Shown piece after piece: positions 34,367 to 46,584 of a stretch of 64,000 nt of DNA. Source of the stretch: Manihot esculenta (Eukaryota; Streptophyta; Magnoliopsida; Malpighiales; Euphorbiaceae); NCBI RefSeq assembly GCF_001659605.2, contig NC_035174.2, forward strand, positions 24,750,027 through 24,814,026. The letters are read 5' to 3'. The notes under the pieces are model-generated. The model was not told where the DNA came from, made no database searches, and saw only the letters and a program-made list of their open reading frames with translations. A program made the position numbers and the translations under genes. The stretch's first letter is position 1; the number at the start of each line of letters is the position of its first letter.

Positions 34367-35028
34367 ATCTGTAACGACCCGAAAATTGGACCGCTACCGA
34401 CGCTAGGATCCAGATCGGCTTAAGGCCGCCGGGACCCGTAGCAAGCCAAACATACATCCTGTGAACCTGTTTAATCCCATACATGATCAACAACATACAT
34501 AAAAATTAAAACTTTTCTTTCATTCATTCTCTCATACACCAAACTCAACATGTGCATGCACTGAACATAAACATAACCATAAACATTGACCCCCTCTTTG
34601 GGATCTCATCAATGCCCCAATGGGTGACATAACACGTGTTGAGTTGGTTTACATAAACATCATAAAACATCTAAGATCATGTATTAAAAAGGATAACAAT
34701 ACTCTATGGTCAAGCACACCTCTAACATCCATGAACATCTTTACATTTCATTTCCATACTGTACTTATACATAACTGGACTAAACATAACATCTCAACAT
34801 TATTCATGTCCACACTATCTATTACATAGCCAAGACTTCATTACTCTTGCTGACCTCCTGGTCTACCCTGTACCTGCAAATCTGGGGGTTAAGGGAGAGG
34901 GGTGAGCTATAAAGCCCTGTGAGCAGAATAATAAAACATTTAAAACATATGATAACATGGAATGCATCACATCACAATCATATCACATCAAGGATGAATT
35001 TGTCACCCATAGCCCTCAAAGTGGTCCA

Positions 35029-35140
35029 ACTGTACCAGGGGCGTAGAATGGGCCTCACTGGTCTTTCTCTTACATAACATATCATAGCATAACATTCCAA
35101 CTGTGCCAGGGGCGTAGAATAGGCCTCACTGGTCTTCCGT
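35029..35140 (-). repeat. LTR minisatellite of element B, right copy
   Basis: Two units (GTACCAGGGGCGTAGAATGG and a near copy), one fewer than in B's left LTR. Confidence 0.8.
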
Positions 35141-36411
35141 ACCGTATCATATCATACCATATCATATCATGGGAGGGCTAAAGGATCATTCAACATTCAT
35201 CCACATCATCAACATATTATGCAATGCAACATATTCGTGAATTCTAATGCAAACAACCTAATATATCTCATGGTATTTATGATGCGTGAATCATGCTAAG
35301 AATTAATTTATTTACTTAAAAACATAAAGAGTTTATTCCACTCACCTCTGGCTGAAGCTCTACTGACTCTGAGGCGACCGACTCACTGCTGGGGTCCTCG
35401 GTTTCTCGGGTCCGAACCTACACAGGTGGACTCAAATGAGGGACCAAACATCTATGATCAAGACTCTGAAATACTCCCCAAAAACCCCTTAAAATGCCTT
35501 AAAACAATCATAGGAAACATGCAAAGGAAGGCTGAACAGGGCACTTTCGGCGGCAGGTTCGGCGGCCGAAAGTCCCTCCAGAGCCGAAAGTCAGGCAGGT
35601 TCGGCGGCACCTTCGGCGGCCGAAACTCCCAGACAGAGACGAAACTCATGCATGTTCGGCGGCACTTTCGGCGGCCAAAACTGCCCTCCAGAGACGAAAG
35701 TCCTCTTTCGAGGGCAGGCTTCGGCAGCCGAAGGTTGCTTCCACAAGCGGGTTCGGCGGCCGAAAGTTCCTTCGGCGGCCGTGTAACGACCCGAAAATCG
35801 GACCGTTACCGGCGCTAGGATCCAGATCGGCATAAGGCCGCCGGGACCCGTAGCAAGCCTGACATACATCCTATAAACCTGTTTAATCCCATACATGATC
35901 AACAGCAAACATAAAAATTTGAACTTTTCTTTTCTTTTACCAAGCTCAACCTGTGCTTGCACATAAGCATATACATAAACATAAACATAAACCCCACACT
36001 GGAGCTCTCATCAAATGGTCCAATGGGGCATCTCCTCATGCACAAGCTTGGTGGAACATAAACATCATAAATCATAGATCATGTATACAAAAGGGATCTC
36101 CATACACATAGGGTCAAGCACAACCTCTAATCCTCAATATCATTTTTACATAACATAACTATTCATAACTTTACATCATTTTACAATTTATCATATCCAC
36201 ATTCTATCTATTACATACACATGACTTCATCCATCATGACTTCACTGTCTAGCCCGTACCTGCAACCCTGGGGGATTAGGGAAAGGGGTGAGCTACTAGA
36301 GCCCAGTGAGCAGAATAATAAAACATTTAAAATCTCATGCTCTCATGTAATGCAACACATCACAACAAATCACATCAAGGATGGTATTGTCACCAATAGT
36401 CCTCTACATTC

Positions 36412-36560
36412 CAAAGTGCCAGGACGTAGAATGGGTCAACCGGTCTTTCTCTTAAACATAACATATCATAACATTCCAATGTGCCAGGGACGTAGAATGG
36501 GTCAACCTGGACTTTCTCTTGCATAGTGCCAGTGATGTAGAATGGGTCAACCTGGACTTC
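36412..36560 (-). repeat. LTR minisatellite of element D, left copy
   Basis: Three units built on GTGCCAGGGACGTAGAATGG and GTCAACCTGGACTT, with small differences. Confidence 0.85.
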
Positions 36561-37725
36561 CATACCATATCATACCGTAACATCATCATATCATATGAGG
36601 ACTAAAGGATCATCCAATAACCAATCCGCATCAACATCATAAAATGCAATGCAACATATTCATGGGTTCTAATGCAAACAACCTAAAATCATCACATGGC
36701 ATTCATGATGAATGAACATGCTCAAAACTTTATAATTTATTTGCTTTAAAACATAAAGGTTTATTCTACTCACCTCAGCTAGCTCTGACAATGACTGAAG
36801 CAGCTGACTCACTGCTGGGGTCCTCGGTTCCTCGGGTCCGAACCTACACAGGTGGACTCAAATGAGGGACCAAACATACTAGAACATGACTCTAAAAACA
36901 TCCCCCAAACATCCCCTAAAACACCTCAAAGCAATCACGCAAAACGTGCAAAGGAAGGCTGAACAGGGCACTTTCGGCGGCACGTTCGGCGGCCGAAAGT
37001 CCCTCCAGAGCCGAAAGTCAGGCAGGTTCGGCGGCCGAAACTCCTAGACAGAGATGAAACTCATGCATGTTCGGCGGCACTTTCGGAGGCCGAAACTGCC
37101 CTCCAGAGACGAAAGTCCTCTTTCGGGGGCAGGCTTCGGCAGCCGAAGGCTGCTTCCACAAGCGGGTTCGGCGGCCGAAAGTTCCTTCGGCGGCCGAACC
37201 TGAGTTTCTCCAAAGTGGCAGAAACTCAGCTCCAACATGCACCAACGCCTCCCAAACCTTACAAACATGCATAAACCTATTCTACAACACTCCCAATCAT
37301 ACACAATCAAGTATACAAGTTCATAGGGGTCTCAAACTAGCCTAAACCCCAACTATAACACATCAAACATACCCACATTGCTCAAAAACACACATTAAAC
37401 CCATAAACTCAAAACAACCTAAACATGTATTCTACTTCATGAAACAACTTAAAACTTGTTTAAAACGTATAGTGAGCTCAAGATCGGCCCTTACCTCTTG
37501 AAGATCGAGGGGAAAACGACCTTAGCTCGGAGATGGGAGAGATTGAGTTTCTTGAACGTCAAAGCTCCAAAACTTGCTTTATACTCGAAAATCTTCAAAA
37601 CAAAGTGAAAACTTGTGAAAATCGTGAAAGATTTGAAGGAAGAAACTCAAGATCGGTGAGGGACGGCGGAGAGCTCACCTCGGCTGAAAATAGGGAGAAA
37701 AGCTCACCCGTTTCGGCTAGGGGAC

Positions 37726-37736
37726 CCTTTTATAGG
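37726..37736 (-). promoter_or_regulatory. TATA box of element D left LTR
   Basis: Minus-strand CTATAAAAGGG about 360 bases from the LTR start at 38091; the 5' LTR has the same at 45363-45369. Confidence 0.7.
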
Positions 37737-37789
37737 TGGCTGGCCAGGCCACATTCGGGGGCCGAACGTGCCTCCGCATGCATGCCATG

Positions 37790-37914
37790 TTCGGCGGCCG
37801 AACATGAGGTTCGGCGGCCGAACTTGGACTTCCCTCACTTATGCTTTCGGGGGCCTAAAGCACTCCTGAAGGGCATGCATGTTCGGCGGCCGAACTTGAG
37901 GTTCAGCGGCCGAA
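37790..37914 (-). repeat. Cluster-1 GC palindromes in D left LTR
   Basis: TTCGGCGGCCGAA at 37790, 37810 and 37882 and a one-base variant at 37902. The right LTR of D keeps only two units (45425 and 45497), as if one of each adjacent pair had been deleted. Confidence 0.9.
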
Positions 37915-38091
37915 CCTGGGTCTTCCTCCAAGATTATTTTCATGCAAAAACTCATTTTCTTTTTACTTAAAACCATAAAATACATTAAAACATTTTATGA
38001 AAACAAGATTTTACCCTTCTAGAGGTTTTCGACATCCGAGATTCCACCGGACGGTAGAAATTTCGATACCGGAGTCTAGCCGGGTATTACA

Positions 38092-38127
38092 TTCTCCCCC
38101 CTTAAGAACATTCATCCCCGAATGTTC
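38092..38127 (-). promoter_or_regulatory. Polypurine tract and hairpin of element D
   Basis: Hairpin 38127-38106 (arms GAACATTCG and TGAATGTTC on the minus strand, loop GGGA; a G-T pair closes the loop), then AAGGGGGGAGAA against the LTR. Confidence 0.8.
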
Positions 38128-38187
38128 ACCAAACAACACATAGCATGGCATACACATAACATACATACAAAGCACATAAAACTTAAT

Positions 38188-38355
38188 TTAGAAAAGATGG
38201 GGATATTGCTGGAGCATGGACTCCCGTGTCTCCCAGGTACACTCCTCAATATTGTGGTGATTCCAAAGGACTTTCACCATCGGGATTTCCTTGTTCCTTA
38301 GCTTTCTGATATGGGTGTCTAGGATCCGTACTGGCTGCTCAACATAGGTGAGATC
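38188..38355 (-). pseudogene. Chromodomain remnant of element D, behind a stop
   Basis: In the same frame as D's gag-pol but after the TAA at 38356-38358. It would encode the last 55 residues, [19 protein letters not shown]... to the final stop at 38188-38190. This matches the chromodomain end of A, B, F and G. It is lost by a single change: relatives have GAG or GAA at the stop position. Confidence 0.85.
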
Positions 38356-41300
38356 TTATTGGATCTCCACATCAGGCTCACTAAGAACCTTGCCCGGATC
38401 TGACACAAATTTCCTCAACATAGAAACATGGAAAACTAGATGGATTCTCTCCATTGAAGCAGGCAAGTCCAGCTTGTACGATACATTCCCAATCCTTTGC
38501 AAGACTTCAGAGGGTCCGATGTATCGTGGAGCTAGCTTACCTTTCTTCCCGAACCGAATCATCCCTTTCATTGGAGACACCTTGAGCAATACCAAATCCC
38601 CCTCCTGAAACTCTACTTGCCTTCTGTGGATATCTGCATAACTCTTCTGTCTGCTTGCAGCAGTCTTGATCCTTTCTCTGATTATGGGCACCACCCTGCT
38701 GGTGATCTCTACTAGCTCAGGCCCTGCTAAGGCCTTTTCTCCAACCTCTTCCCAGCAAACCGGTGATCTGCACTTCCTCCCATACAAAGCTTCATATGGA
38801 GCCATCCCGATGCTAGCATGATGGCTGTTATTGTAGGCAAACTCTACCAAAGGTAGATGCTGCCTCCAAGAACCGCCAAAGTCCAGCACACACATTCTGA
38901 GCATATCCTCTATTGTCTGGATGGTCCTTTCTGATTGTCCGTCCGTCTGTGGATGGAAAGCAGTGCTAAAATCCAATCTGGTACCCATGGCATTCTGCAG
39001 ACTCCGCCAAAACCTGGAGGTGAACTGGGGTCCTCTATCGGACACTATTGAAACAAGAACCCCATGCAGCCTGACGATCTCATCAACATACACCTGCGCC
39101 AACTTGTCCACAGAATAACCACTCCTGACAAGGATGAAGTGAGCAGATTTGGTGAGTCTGTCCACAATCACCCATATGGAGTCCAATCCGTTGGACGCTG
39201 CTGGTAACCCAACTACGAAGTCCATAGCTATATTCTCCCATTTCCACTCTGGAATAGGTAGCGGGTTAAGCATCCCAGCCGGCTTCTGATGTTCCAGCTT
39301 CACCCTCTGACACACTTCGCAGGCTAACACAAATTGTGCCACTTCTCTCTTCATAGCTGGCCACCAATAAACCTTCTTCAGATCTTGATACATCTTGGTG
39401 GCTCCGGGGTGAACACTGTATCTTGCATTATGAGCCTCTCTCATAATATCTCCTTTTAGCCCTATGTCGTCTGGTACACACAATCGGCTCCCATAGCAGA
39501 GGATCCCCTTGTTGTCGAATCTGAACTCACTATCTTTGCCTGACTGAACAGCCCTGGCAATCTTCACTAATTCTGGGTCCTCGTGCTGTTTTTGAGCCAC
39601 CTGCTCCAGAAACACGGGTGCCACTCGCATTTGAGCAATCAATGCACCTGTACCAGACAACTCCAATTGTAGACCTTCCTCAATGAGCTTGTAAAACTCC
39701 TTCACCACTGGTCTCCTCTCAGCCGTGATGTGGGATAAACTGCCTAGTGATTTCCGGCTTAGGGCGTCTGCCACAACATTCGCCTTACCCGGATGGTACT
39801 GAATCTTGCAATCATAATCACTCAGCAGCTCTACCCATCTTCTCTGTCTCAAGTTCAAATCTCTTTGACTCAGGATGTACTGCAGGCTCTTATGATCTGT
39901 GAAGATCTCACATTTAATCCCATAGAGGTAGTGCCTCCACATCTTGAGTGCAAAGATTACTGCTGCCATCTCCAGGTCATGTGTGGGGTAATTCAACTCA
40001 TGCTTCTTCAGTTGTCTAGAAGCATAAGCAATCACCCTTTCATTCTGCATTAACACACAACCCAATCCCACTCGGGATGCATCACAGAAAACTGTGAAAT
40101 CCTCATTGCTAGCTGGCAAAGCTAACACTGTTGCTGACGTTAACCTCTTCTTAAGCTCTTCAAAACTCTCTTCGCACTGGTCAGTCCACACAAACTTCTG
40201 ATTCTTCCTGGTTTGTCTAGTCAGAGGAGCTGCAACTTTTGAGAAGTCCTGAACGAACCTCCTGTAGTAACCTGCCAAACCCAAGAAACTCTTGATCTCT
40301 GTTACTGAAGTGGGTCTAGGCCAGTTAGCCACAGCTTCTACCTTCTTGGGGTCCACCTCTATTCCATTTTCCGACACCACATGCCCCAAGAATGAAATGC
40401 TCCTCAGCCAGAACTCACACTTGGAGAACTTGGCATACAAGCCATGTTCCCTCAAGGTCTGCAGAACCAACCTCAGATGATGGGCATACTCCTCTGCATT
40501 CCTGGAATACACTAAGATATCATCTATGAAGACAATCACAAAGTGATCCAGGTACTGGCTAAACACTCTATTCATGAGATCCATGAATGCTGCAGGGGCG
40601 TTGGTTAACCCGAACGGCATTACAAGGAACTCAAAATGCCCATATCTGGTCCTGAAAGCCGTCTTTGGCACATCTTCCTCTCTGATCCTCAGCTGATGGT
40701 ACCCAGATCTCAGATCTATTTTGGAGAAACAACCCGCTCCTGCTAGCTGGTCGAATAGATCATCGATCCTTGGCAATGGGTACTTATTCTTGGTAGTGAC
40801 TTTGTTCAACTGCCTGTAGTCGATACAAAGTCTAAGGGATCCATCCTTCTTTCTCACAAACAGCACTGGAGCACCCCAAGGTGAGGTACTCGGTCGGATG
40901 AAGCCCTTTTCTACCAGCTCTTGTAACTGTTCTTTCAATTCTTTCAACTCAGCTGGAGCCATCCTGTAGGGAGGGAAAGAGATCGGTCTGGTTCCAGGAA
41001 TCAATTCTATCTCGAACTCTATCTCCCTAGCAGGTGGTAAACCTGACAGCTCGTCTGGGAAGACATCTAAGAACTCTCTGACCACTGGCACCGAGGCGGG
41101 CTCTCTAACCTGACTGCTAAGCTCTCTCACATGAGCCAAATACCCCTGGCATCCCTTCCTAAGCAATCTACGAGCCTGAAGAGCTGATATCAGACCTCTA
41201 GGTGTACCTCTCCTGTCTCCCCTGAAGACAACCTCTGACCCATCCTGACCTCTGAACCTGACTACCTTGTCCCTGCAGTCCAAGGTAGCACCATGGGTAG

Positions 41301-43164
41301 ATAACCAGTCCATCCCTAGAATGACGTCAAAATCAGTCAAATCTAGAACCACCAAGTCGGCGGACAAGCATCTTCCCTCAACAAACACTGGACTGCACTG
41401 GCAGACTGACTCTGCCACTGATGGATCACACTTGGGTCCACTGACCCAGAGAGGACACTCTAACCCAGAGATCATCAGACCCAACCTCTCTACGGCTCTC
41501 GGAGCAATAAAAGAATGAGATGCACCAGGGTCCATCAAGGCATACACATCTGAACAACCAATGACTAAGTTACCTGCCACCACGGTGTTAGATGCATTTG
41601 CCTCCTGCTGAGTCATCGTGAAGATCCGTGCTGGAGCTGATGGACCTTCACCTCTGAAATCCGCTGAAAAAGAGGCTGACCCTCTCCCTCTGCCTCTGCC
41701 ATTGGCCTGAGTCGTGGCTGGAGCTGCTGGCTGCGCTACACTACCTGAAGCTGTCTGCTGGGACTGAGCCATAGATACTGTCCTGGGACACTCTCGAGCC
41801 ATGTGTCCCTCTTGCCCGCATCTAAAGCAGGCTGCTGTCCCAGCCCGGCAAACTCCTTTGTGTGGCCTACCACACTTTGCACAAACTGCATTATCCGCAC
41901 CAGAGCTTGAGCCACTCCCTAGTCCCAGACTGGACTTGATCTTGTTCCAGAACTTGTTCTTCTTGGGCTTCCTAGTGGTGTTACCCCACCTTTTGCTACC
42001 TGAAGCTGCTGCACTCAGAGAAGAAGAGCCTGGGGTCTTAGAACCAGAGGGCTGTGCCACTGACTGCTTAACTGTCCCCTGAATGATGGCACTGGCCTCC
42101 ATTTTCCGGGCCATATCCACTATGGCATGGAAGCTCTCCCTATCTGCTGACTGAATCAAGGAGGAATATCTGGAGTGGAGCTTCATGATATACCTCCTTG
42201 ACTTTTTCTGGTCTGAGTCAAGATTTTGCCCTGCAAATGGCAACAGCTCCAAGAATCTGTCTGTGAACTCATCCACACTCATATCATCAGTCTGCCTCAA
42301 CTGTTCAAACTCTATCATCTTCAATTCCCTTGAGCTATCAGGGAAAGCCCATCCTGCAAACTCATTTGCAAACTCTCCCCAAGTCATGCTGTCCACCCTC
42401 AGGTTCACATAATTTTTAAACCACTCACGGGCCTTTTTGCATTTGAGTGTGAACCCAGCCATCTGAATGGCTCTGCTGTCATCCGCCCCAATCTCATCTG
42501 TGATCACCTTGACCCTTTCAAGATACACAAACGGGTCATCCCCTTTTTCATACTGAGGAGCACCCAGCTTCATGTAGTCGGTCATCTTGACTTTGCTCCC
42601 ACCAGATGAGCTAGGCTTAGGTACTGGGGTTTCTGGAACTGTGGGTTCTGCTGGTGGAGGAGGAGGTGCAGCATCCCCTGGGGTAGGGTTTGCCGGATTT
42701 GGATAGTAAGATGGAGGTGGGTACACGAGGTACTGTGGGTAGTAAGATGGGTATGGCATGTGAGAAGGGTAAGGATTAAAGCTGGGGTAATCCGATGTAC
42801 CTCCCATTGAATACCCGGGATTTTGAGAAAAGGGTGGGTAGTGAGGTGGTTGAACAAATCCCGAGGCTTGGGTGCCTCCTTGGGACTCTCCCATTCCCTC
42901 TTCCGACATGCTCACTCCTAAACTGCCATCCCTCCTCTGGTCCACATCCATCTCATCCCCCATATCCTCTGACATTCCTCCCTGAACTGTTCCCCTCACT
43001 GATCTACTTCTACCCAGATCCAAAGACCTTCTAGGGTCTCTAACTGCTCTTTCTCTGCTGGACCTACTAGACATTGCCCTAGGCAATGCTGGAGGACGGG
43101 CGCTCGTGCCCTCATCCTCAGGTGGTACTCCAGTCAATCGTGCAGAACGACAAGTTCCTCTCAT
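38356..43164 (-). CDS. Gag-pol polyprotein of element D, lacking its chromodomain
   Basis: 1602 codons from the conserved ATG at 43164 (the frame is open to an ATG at 43188). It carries Gag with the two Cys/His clusters ([26 protein letters not shown]), protease MDPGASHSF, reverse transcriptase FIDDIL, RNase H (FCDAS, LEMAA, TDHKSL, VADALSR) and integrase ([26 protein letters not shown]). The frame stops at a TAA just after VEIQ, which removes the chromodomain. Further changes at sites that do not vary in the relatives: GPS for GPF in the integrase C-terminal module, and Pro-to-Leu in [15 protein letters not shown] and RIHLVFHV. The core enzymes look intact, but insertion targeting and perhaps integrase should be weakened. 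Confidence 0.9.
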   Translation of the reverse strand: MRGTCRSARLTGVPPEDEGTSARPPALPRAMSSRSSRERAVRDPRRSLDLGRSRSVRGTVQGGMSEDMGDEMDVDQRRDGSLGVSMSEEGMGESQGGTQASGFVQPPHYPPFSQNPGYSMGGTSDYPSFNPYPSHMPYPSYYPQYLVYPPPSYYPNPANPTPGDAAPPPPPAEPTVPETPVPKPSSSGGSKVKMTDYMKLGAPQYEKGDDPFVYLERVKVITDEIGADDSRAIQMAGFTLKCKKAREWFKNYVNLRVDSMTWGEFANEFAGWAFPDSSRELKMIEFEQLRQTDDMSVDEFTDRFLELLPFAGQNLDSDQKKSRRYIMKLHSRYSSLIQSADRESFHAIVDMARKMEASAIIQGTVKQSVAQPSGSKTPGSSSLSAAASGSKRWGNTTRKPKKNKFWNKIKSSLGLGSGSSSGADNAVCAKCGRPHKGVCRAGTAACFRCGQEGHMARECPRTVSMAQSQQTASGSVAQPAAPATTQANGRGRGRGSASFSADFRGEGPSAPARIFTMTQQEANASNTVVAGNLVIGCSDVYALMDPGASHSFIAPRAVERLGLMISGLECPLWVSGPKCDPSVAESVCQCSPVFVEGRCLSADLVVLDLTDFDVILGMDWLSTHGATLDCRDKVVRFRGQDGSEVVFRGDRRGTPRGLISALQARRLLRKGCQGYLAHVRELSSQVREPASVPVVREFLDVFPDELSGLPPAREIEFEIELIPGTRPISFPPYRMAPAELKELKEQLQELVEKGFIRPSTSPWGAPVLFVRKKDGSLRLCIDYRQLNKVTTKNKYPLPRIDDLFDQLAGAGCFSKIDLRSGYHQLRIREEDVPKTAFRTRYGHFEFLVMPFGLTNAPAAFMDLMNRVFSQYLDHFVIVFIDDILVYSRNAEEYAHHLRLVLQTLREHGLYAKFSKCEFWLRSISFLGHVVSENGIEVDPKKVEAVANWPRPTSVTEIKSFLGLAGYYRRFVQDFSKVAAPLTRQTRKNQKFVWTDQCEESFEELKKRLTSATVLALPASNEDFTVFCDASRVGLGCVLMQNERVIAYASRQLKKHELNYPTHDLEMAAVIFALKMWRHYLYGIKCEIFTDHKSLQYILSQRDLNLRQRRWVELLSDYDCKIQYHPGKANVVADALSRKSLGSLSHITAERRPVVKEFYKLIEEGLQLELSGTGALIAQMRVAPVFLEQVAQKQHEDPELVKIARAVQSGKDSEFRFDNKGILCYGSRLCVPDDIGLKGDIMREAHNARYSVHPGATKMYQDLKKVYWWPAMKREVAQFVLACEVCQRVKLEHQKPAGMLNPLPIPEWKWENIAMDFVVGLPAASNGLDSIWVIVDRLTKSAHFILVRSGYSVDKLAQVYVDEIVRLHGVLVSIVSDRGPQFTSRFWRSLQNAMGTRLDFSTAFHPQTDGQSERTIQTIEDMLRMCVLDFGGSWRQHLPLVEFAYNNSHHASIGMAPYEALYGRKCRSPVCWEEVGEKALAGPELVEITSRVVPIIRERIKTAASRQKSYADIHRRQVEFQEGDLVLLKVSPMKGMIRFGKKGKLAPRYIGPSEVLQRIGNVSYKLDLPASMERIHLVFHVSMLRKFVSDPGKVLSEPDVEIQ

Positions 43165-43419
43165 CCTGTTTTCTGAAAAACAGTACACATCACATAAACA
43201 TTAGCATCAAATGGTTCATGTGGAAACACATGAACCCGCATCACATACATATCATTCATATCATAGCATCAATGCACATGTATATAATCATGGCATTTCA
43301 CATCATCATACAAGACAGGACTCCACATCCTATCCTAGTGGACATGATCTTTCCTATTGTGCTTGACCTTCTATAACATCTATGAGCCCGACACTCTAGG
43401 TCCGACCATATGAACCTAG

Positions 43420-43432
43420 GGCTCTGATACCA
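43420..43432 (-). promoter_or_regulatory. Primer binding site of element D
   Basis: Minus-strand TGGTATCAGAGCC, three bases from the 5' LTR; intact. Confidence 0.9.
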
Positions 43433-43435
43433 TTT

Positions 43436-45686
43436 TGTAACGACCCGAAAATCAGACCGCTACCGGCGCTAGGATCCAGATCGGCATAAGGCCGCCGGGA
43501 CCCGTAGCAAGCCTGACATACATCCTATAAACCTGTTTAATCCCATACATGATCAACACATACAAAAAAATTTGAACTTTTCTTTTCTTTTACCAAGCTC
43601 AACCTGTGCATGCACATAAGCATATACATAAACATAAACATAAACCCCACACTGGAGCTCTCATCAAATGCTCCAATGGGGCATCTCCTCATGCACAAGC
43701 TTGGTGGAACATAAACATCATAAATCATAGATCATGTATACAAAAGGGATCTCCATACACATAGGGTCAAGCACAACCTCTAATCCTCAATATCATTTTT
43801 ACATAACATAACTATTCATAACTTTACATCATTTTACAATTTATCATGTCCACATTCTATCTATTACATACACATGACTTCATCCATCATGACTTCACTG
43901 TCTAGCCCGTACCTGCAACCCTGGGGGATTAGGGAAAGGGGTGAGCTACTAGAGCCCAGTGAGCAGAATAATTAAACATTTAAAATCTCATGCTCTCATG
44001 TAATGCAACACATCACAACAAATCACATCAAGAATGGTATTGTCACCAATAGTCCTCTACATTCCAAAGTGCCGGGACGTAGAATGGGTCAACCGGTCTT
44101 TCTCTTAAACATAACATATCATAACATTTCAATGTGCCAGGGACGTAGAATGGGTCAACCTGGACTTTCTCTTGCATAGTGCCAGGGACGTAGAATGGGT
44201 CAACCTGGACTTCCATACCATATCATGCCGTAACATCATCATATCATATGAGGACTAAAGGATCATCCAATAACCAATCCGCATCAACATTATAAAATGC
44301 AATGCAACATATTCGTGGGTTCTAATGCAAACAACCTAAAATCATCACATGGCATTCATGATGCATGAACATGCTCAAAACTTTATAATTTATTTGCTTT
44401 AAAACATAAAGGTTTATTCTACTCACCTCAGCTAGCTCTGACAATGACTCAAGCAGCTGACTCACTGCTGGGGTTCTCGGTTCCTCGGGTCCGAACCTAC
44501 AAAAGTGGACTCAAATGAGGGACCAAACATACTAGAACATGACTCTAAAAACGTCCCCCAAACATCCCCTAAAACACCTCAAAGCAATCATGCAAAACAT
44601 GCAAAGGAAGGCTCAACAGGGCACTTTCGGCGGCAAGTTCGGCGGCCGAAAGTCAGGCAGGTTCGGCGGCACCTTCGGCGGCCGAAACTCCTAGACAGAG
44701 ACGAAACTCATGCATGTTCGGCGGCCGAAACTGCCCTCCAGAGATGAAAGTCCTCTTTCGGGGGTAGGCTTCGACAGCCGAAGGCTGCTTCCACAAGCGG
44801 GTTCGGCGGCCGAAAGTTCCTTCGGTGGCCGAACCTGAGTTTCTCCAAAGTGGCAGAAACTCAGCTCCAACATGCACCAACGCCTCCCAAACCTTACAAA
44901 CATGCATAAACCTATTCTACAACACTCTCAATCATACACAATCAAGCATACAAGTTCATAGGGGTCTCAAACTAGCCTAAACCCCAACTATAACACATCA
45001 AACATACCCACATTGCTCAAAAACACACATTAAACCCATAAACTCAAAACAACCTAAACATGCATTCTACTTCATGAAACAACTTAAAACTTGTTTAAAA
45101 CATATAGTGAGCTCAAGATCGGCCCTTACCTCTTGAAGATCGAGGGGAAAACGACCCTAGCTCGGAGATGGGAGAGATTGAGTTTCTTGAACCTCAAAGC
45201 TCCAAAACTTGCTTTATACTCGAAAATCTTCAAAACAAAGTGAAAACTTGTGAAAATCGTGAAAGATTTGAAGGAAGAAACTCAAGATCGGTGAGGGACG
45301 ACAGAGAGCTCACCTTGGCCGAAAATGGGGAGAAAAGCTCACCCGTTTCGGCTAAGGGACCCTTTTATAGGTGGCTGGCCAGGCCACATTCGGGGGCCGA
45401 ACATGCCTCCGCATGCATGCCATGTTCGGCGGCCGAACCTGGACTTCCCTCACTTATGCTTTCGGGGGCCTAAAGCACTCCCGAAGGGCATGCATGTTCG
45501 GCGGCCGAACCTGGGTCTTCCTCCAAGATTATTTTCATGCAAAAACTCATTTTCTTTTTACTTAAAACCATAAAATACATTAAAACATTTTATGAAAACA
45601 TGATTTTACCCTTCTAGAGGTTTCCGACATCCGAGATTCCACCGGACGGTAGAAATTCCGATACCGGAATCTAGCCGGGTATTACA
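43436..45686 (-). repeat. 5' LTR of element D
   Basis: 2251 bp, 59 bp shorter than the 3' LTR. Most of the length difference lies in the palindrome clusters. Minisatellite at 44067-44212, TATA box 45363-45369. Confidence 0.95.
44067..44212 (-). repeat. LTR minisatellite of element D, right copy
   Basis: Three units as in the left LTR, with a few substitutions (for example gccgggacg for gccaggacg). Confidence 0.85.
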
Positions 45687-46221
45687 GGCCGAACCTGAGT
45701 TTCTCCAAAGTGGCAGAAACTCAGCTCCAACATGCACAAACGCCTCCCAAACCTTTCAACATGCATAAACCTATTCTACAACACTCCCAATCATACAAAA
45801 ACAAGCATACAAGCTCCTAGGGGCTTCAAACCATCAAAAACCCCAACTACAACACATCAAACAACTCACATTGTTCATAAACATACATAAACCCATAAAC
45901 CTAACAATAACCTGAACATGCATTTCTACCCCATAGATCTACTTAAAACTTACTTAAAACATACAATGAGCTCAAGATCGGCTCTTACCTCTTGAAGATC
46001 GAGAGAAAGACGACCTAAACTTGGAAAGCAAAGGAAAGGAGCTCCTGTGCCTTCCAAGCTTCAAAACTTGCTCAAATGCTCAAAATCTTCAAAACAAAGT
46101 GAAAACTCATAAAAATCTTGAAAGATTTGAAGGAAGAAACTCAAGATCGGTGAGGGACGACGGAGAGCTCACCTTGGCTGAAAATGGGAAGAAAAGCTCG
46201 CCCGTTTTTGGCTAAAGGACC

Positions 46222-46231
46222 CCTTTATAGG
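46222..46231 (-). promoter_or_regulatory. TATA box of element B right LTR
   Basis: Minus-strand CTATAAAGGGG about 355 bases from the LTR start at 46584. Confidence 0.65.
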
Positions 46232-46584
46232 TGGCTGGTCAGGCCACATTCGGGAGCCGAACGTGCCTCCGCATGCATGCCATGTTCGGCGGCCGAACAT
46301 AAGGTTCGGCCCCCGAACCTAGTTTCCCTCACTTATGCCTTCGGGGGCCTAAGGCACACCCGAAACACATGCATGTTCGGCGGCCGAACTTGAGGTTCGG
46401 CGGCCGAACCTGCATCTTCCTCCAAGGCTATTTCCATTAAAATTCAACTTCCTTTTTATTTAAAATCATAAAATACATTAAAATATTTTATATGAACATG
46501 GTTTTTCCCTTCTAGAGGTTTTCGACATCCAAGATCCCACCGGACGGTAGGGATTCCGATACCGGAGTCTAGCCGGGTATTATA

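Larger units (their letters stand above)
35782..38091 (-). repeat. 3' LTR of element D
   Basis: 2310 bp. TATA box at 37728-37734, donor-like site GTAAGG at 37494 (minus), minisatellite 36412-36560, cluster-1 palindromes 37790-37914 and cluster-2 36966-37200. Confidence 0.95.
35782..45686 (-). mobile_element. Nearly complete Tekay-type element D
   Basis: A 9905-bp element on the minus strand with perfect TSD ggccg (35777-35781 and 45687-45691): 3' LTR 35782-38091, coding region 38188-43164, primer site 43420-43432, 5' LTR 43436-45686. The LTRs differ by scattered substitutions (roughly 1-2 per 100 in stretches I compared) and several indels, so D is older than A or G. Confidence 0.95.
14807..46584 (-). 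mobile_element. Tekay-type element B with three nested insertions
   Basis: B lies on the minus strand between two copies of ccctt (14802-14806 and 46585-46589), a perfect target-site duplication in the gag of E. Its parts are the 3' LTR (14807-19418, split by solo LTR C), pol (19516-23074), element A, gag (32676-34108), primer site (34354-34366) and the 5' LTR (34370-46584, split by element D). After removing insertions and duplicated target bases, the LTRs are about 2327 and 2305 bp, close to the other family members. The last base but one of the right LTR is mutated (attata in place of attaca). B carries four in-frame TAG codons and no frameshift that I can see. Confidence 0.9.
34370..46584 (-). 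repeat. 5' LTR of element B, interrupted by element D
   Basis: Pieces are 34370-35781 and 45692-46584 (after one copy of ggccg). D landed inside one of the GC palindromes. The second piece carries cluster-1 palindromes at about 46283-46406 and a TATA box at 46224-46229 (minus strand). Confidence 0.9.
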
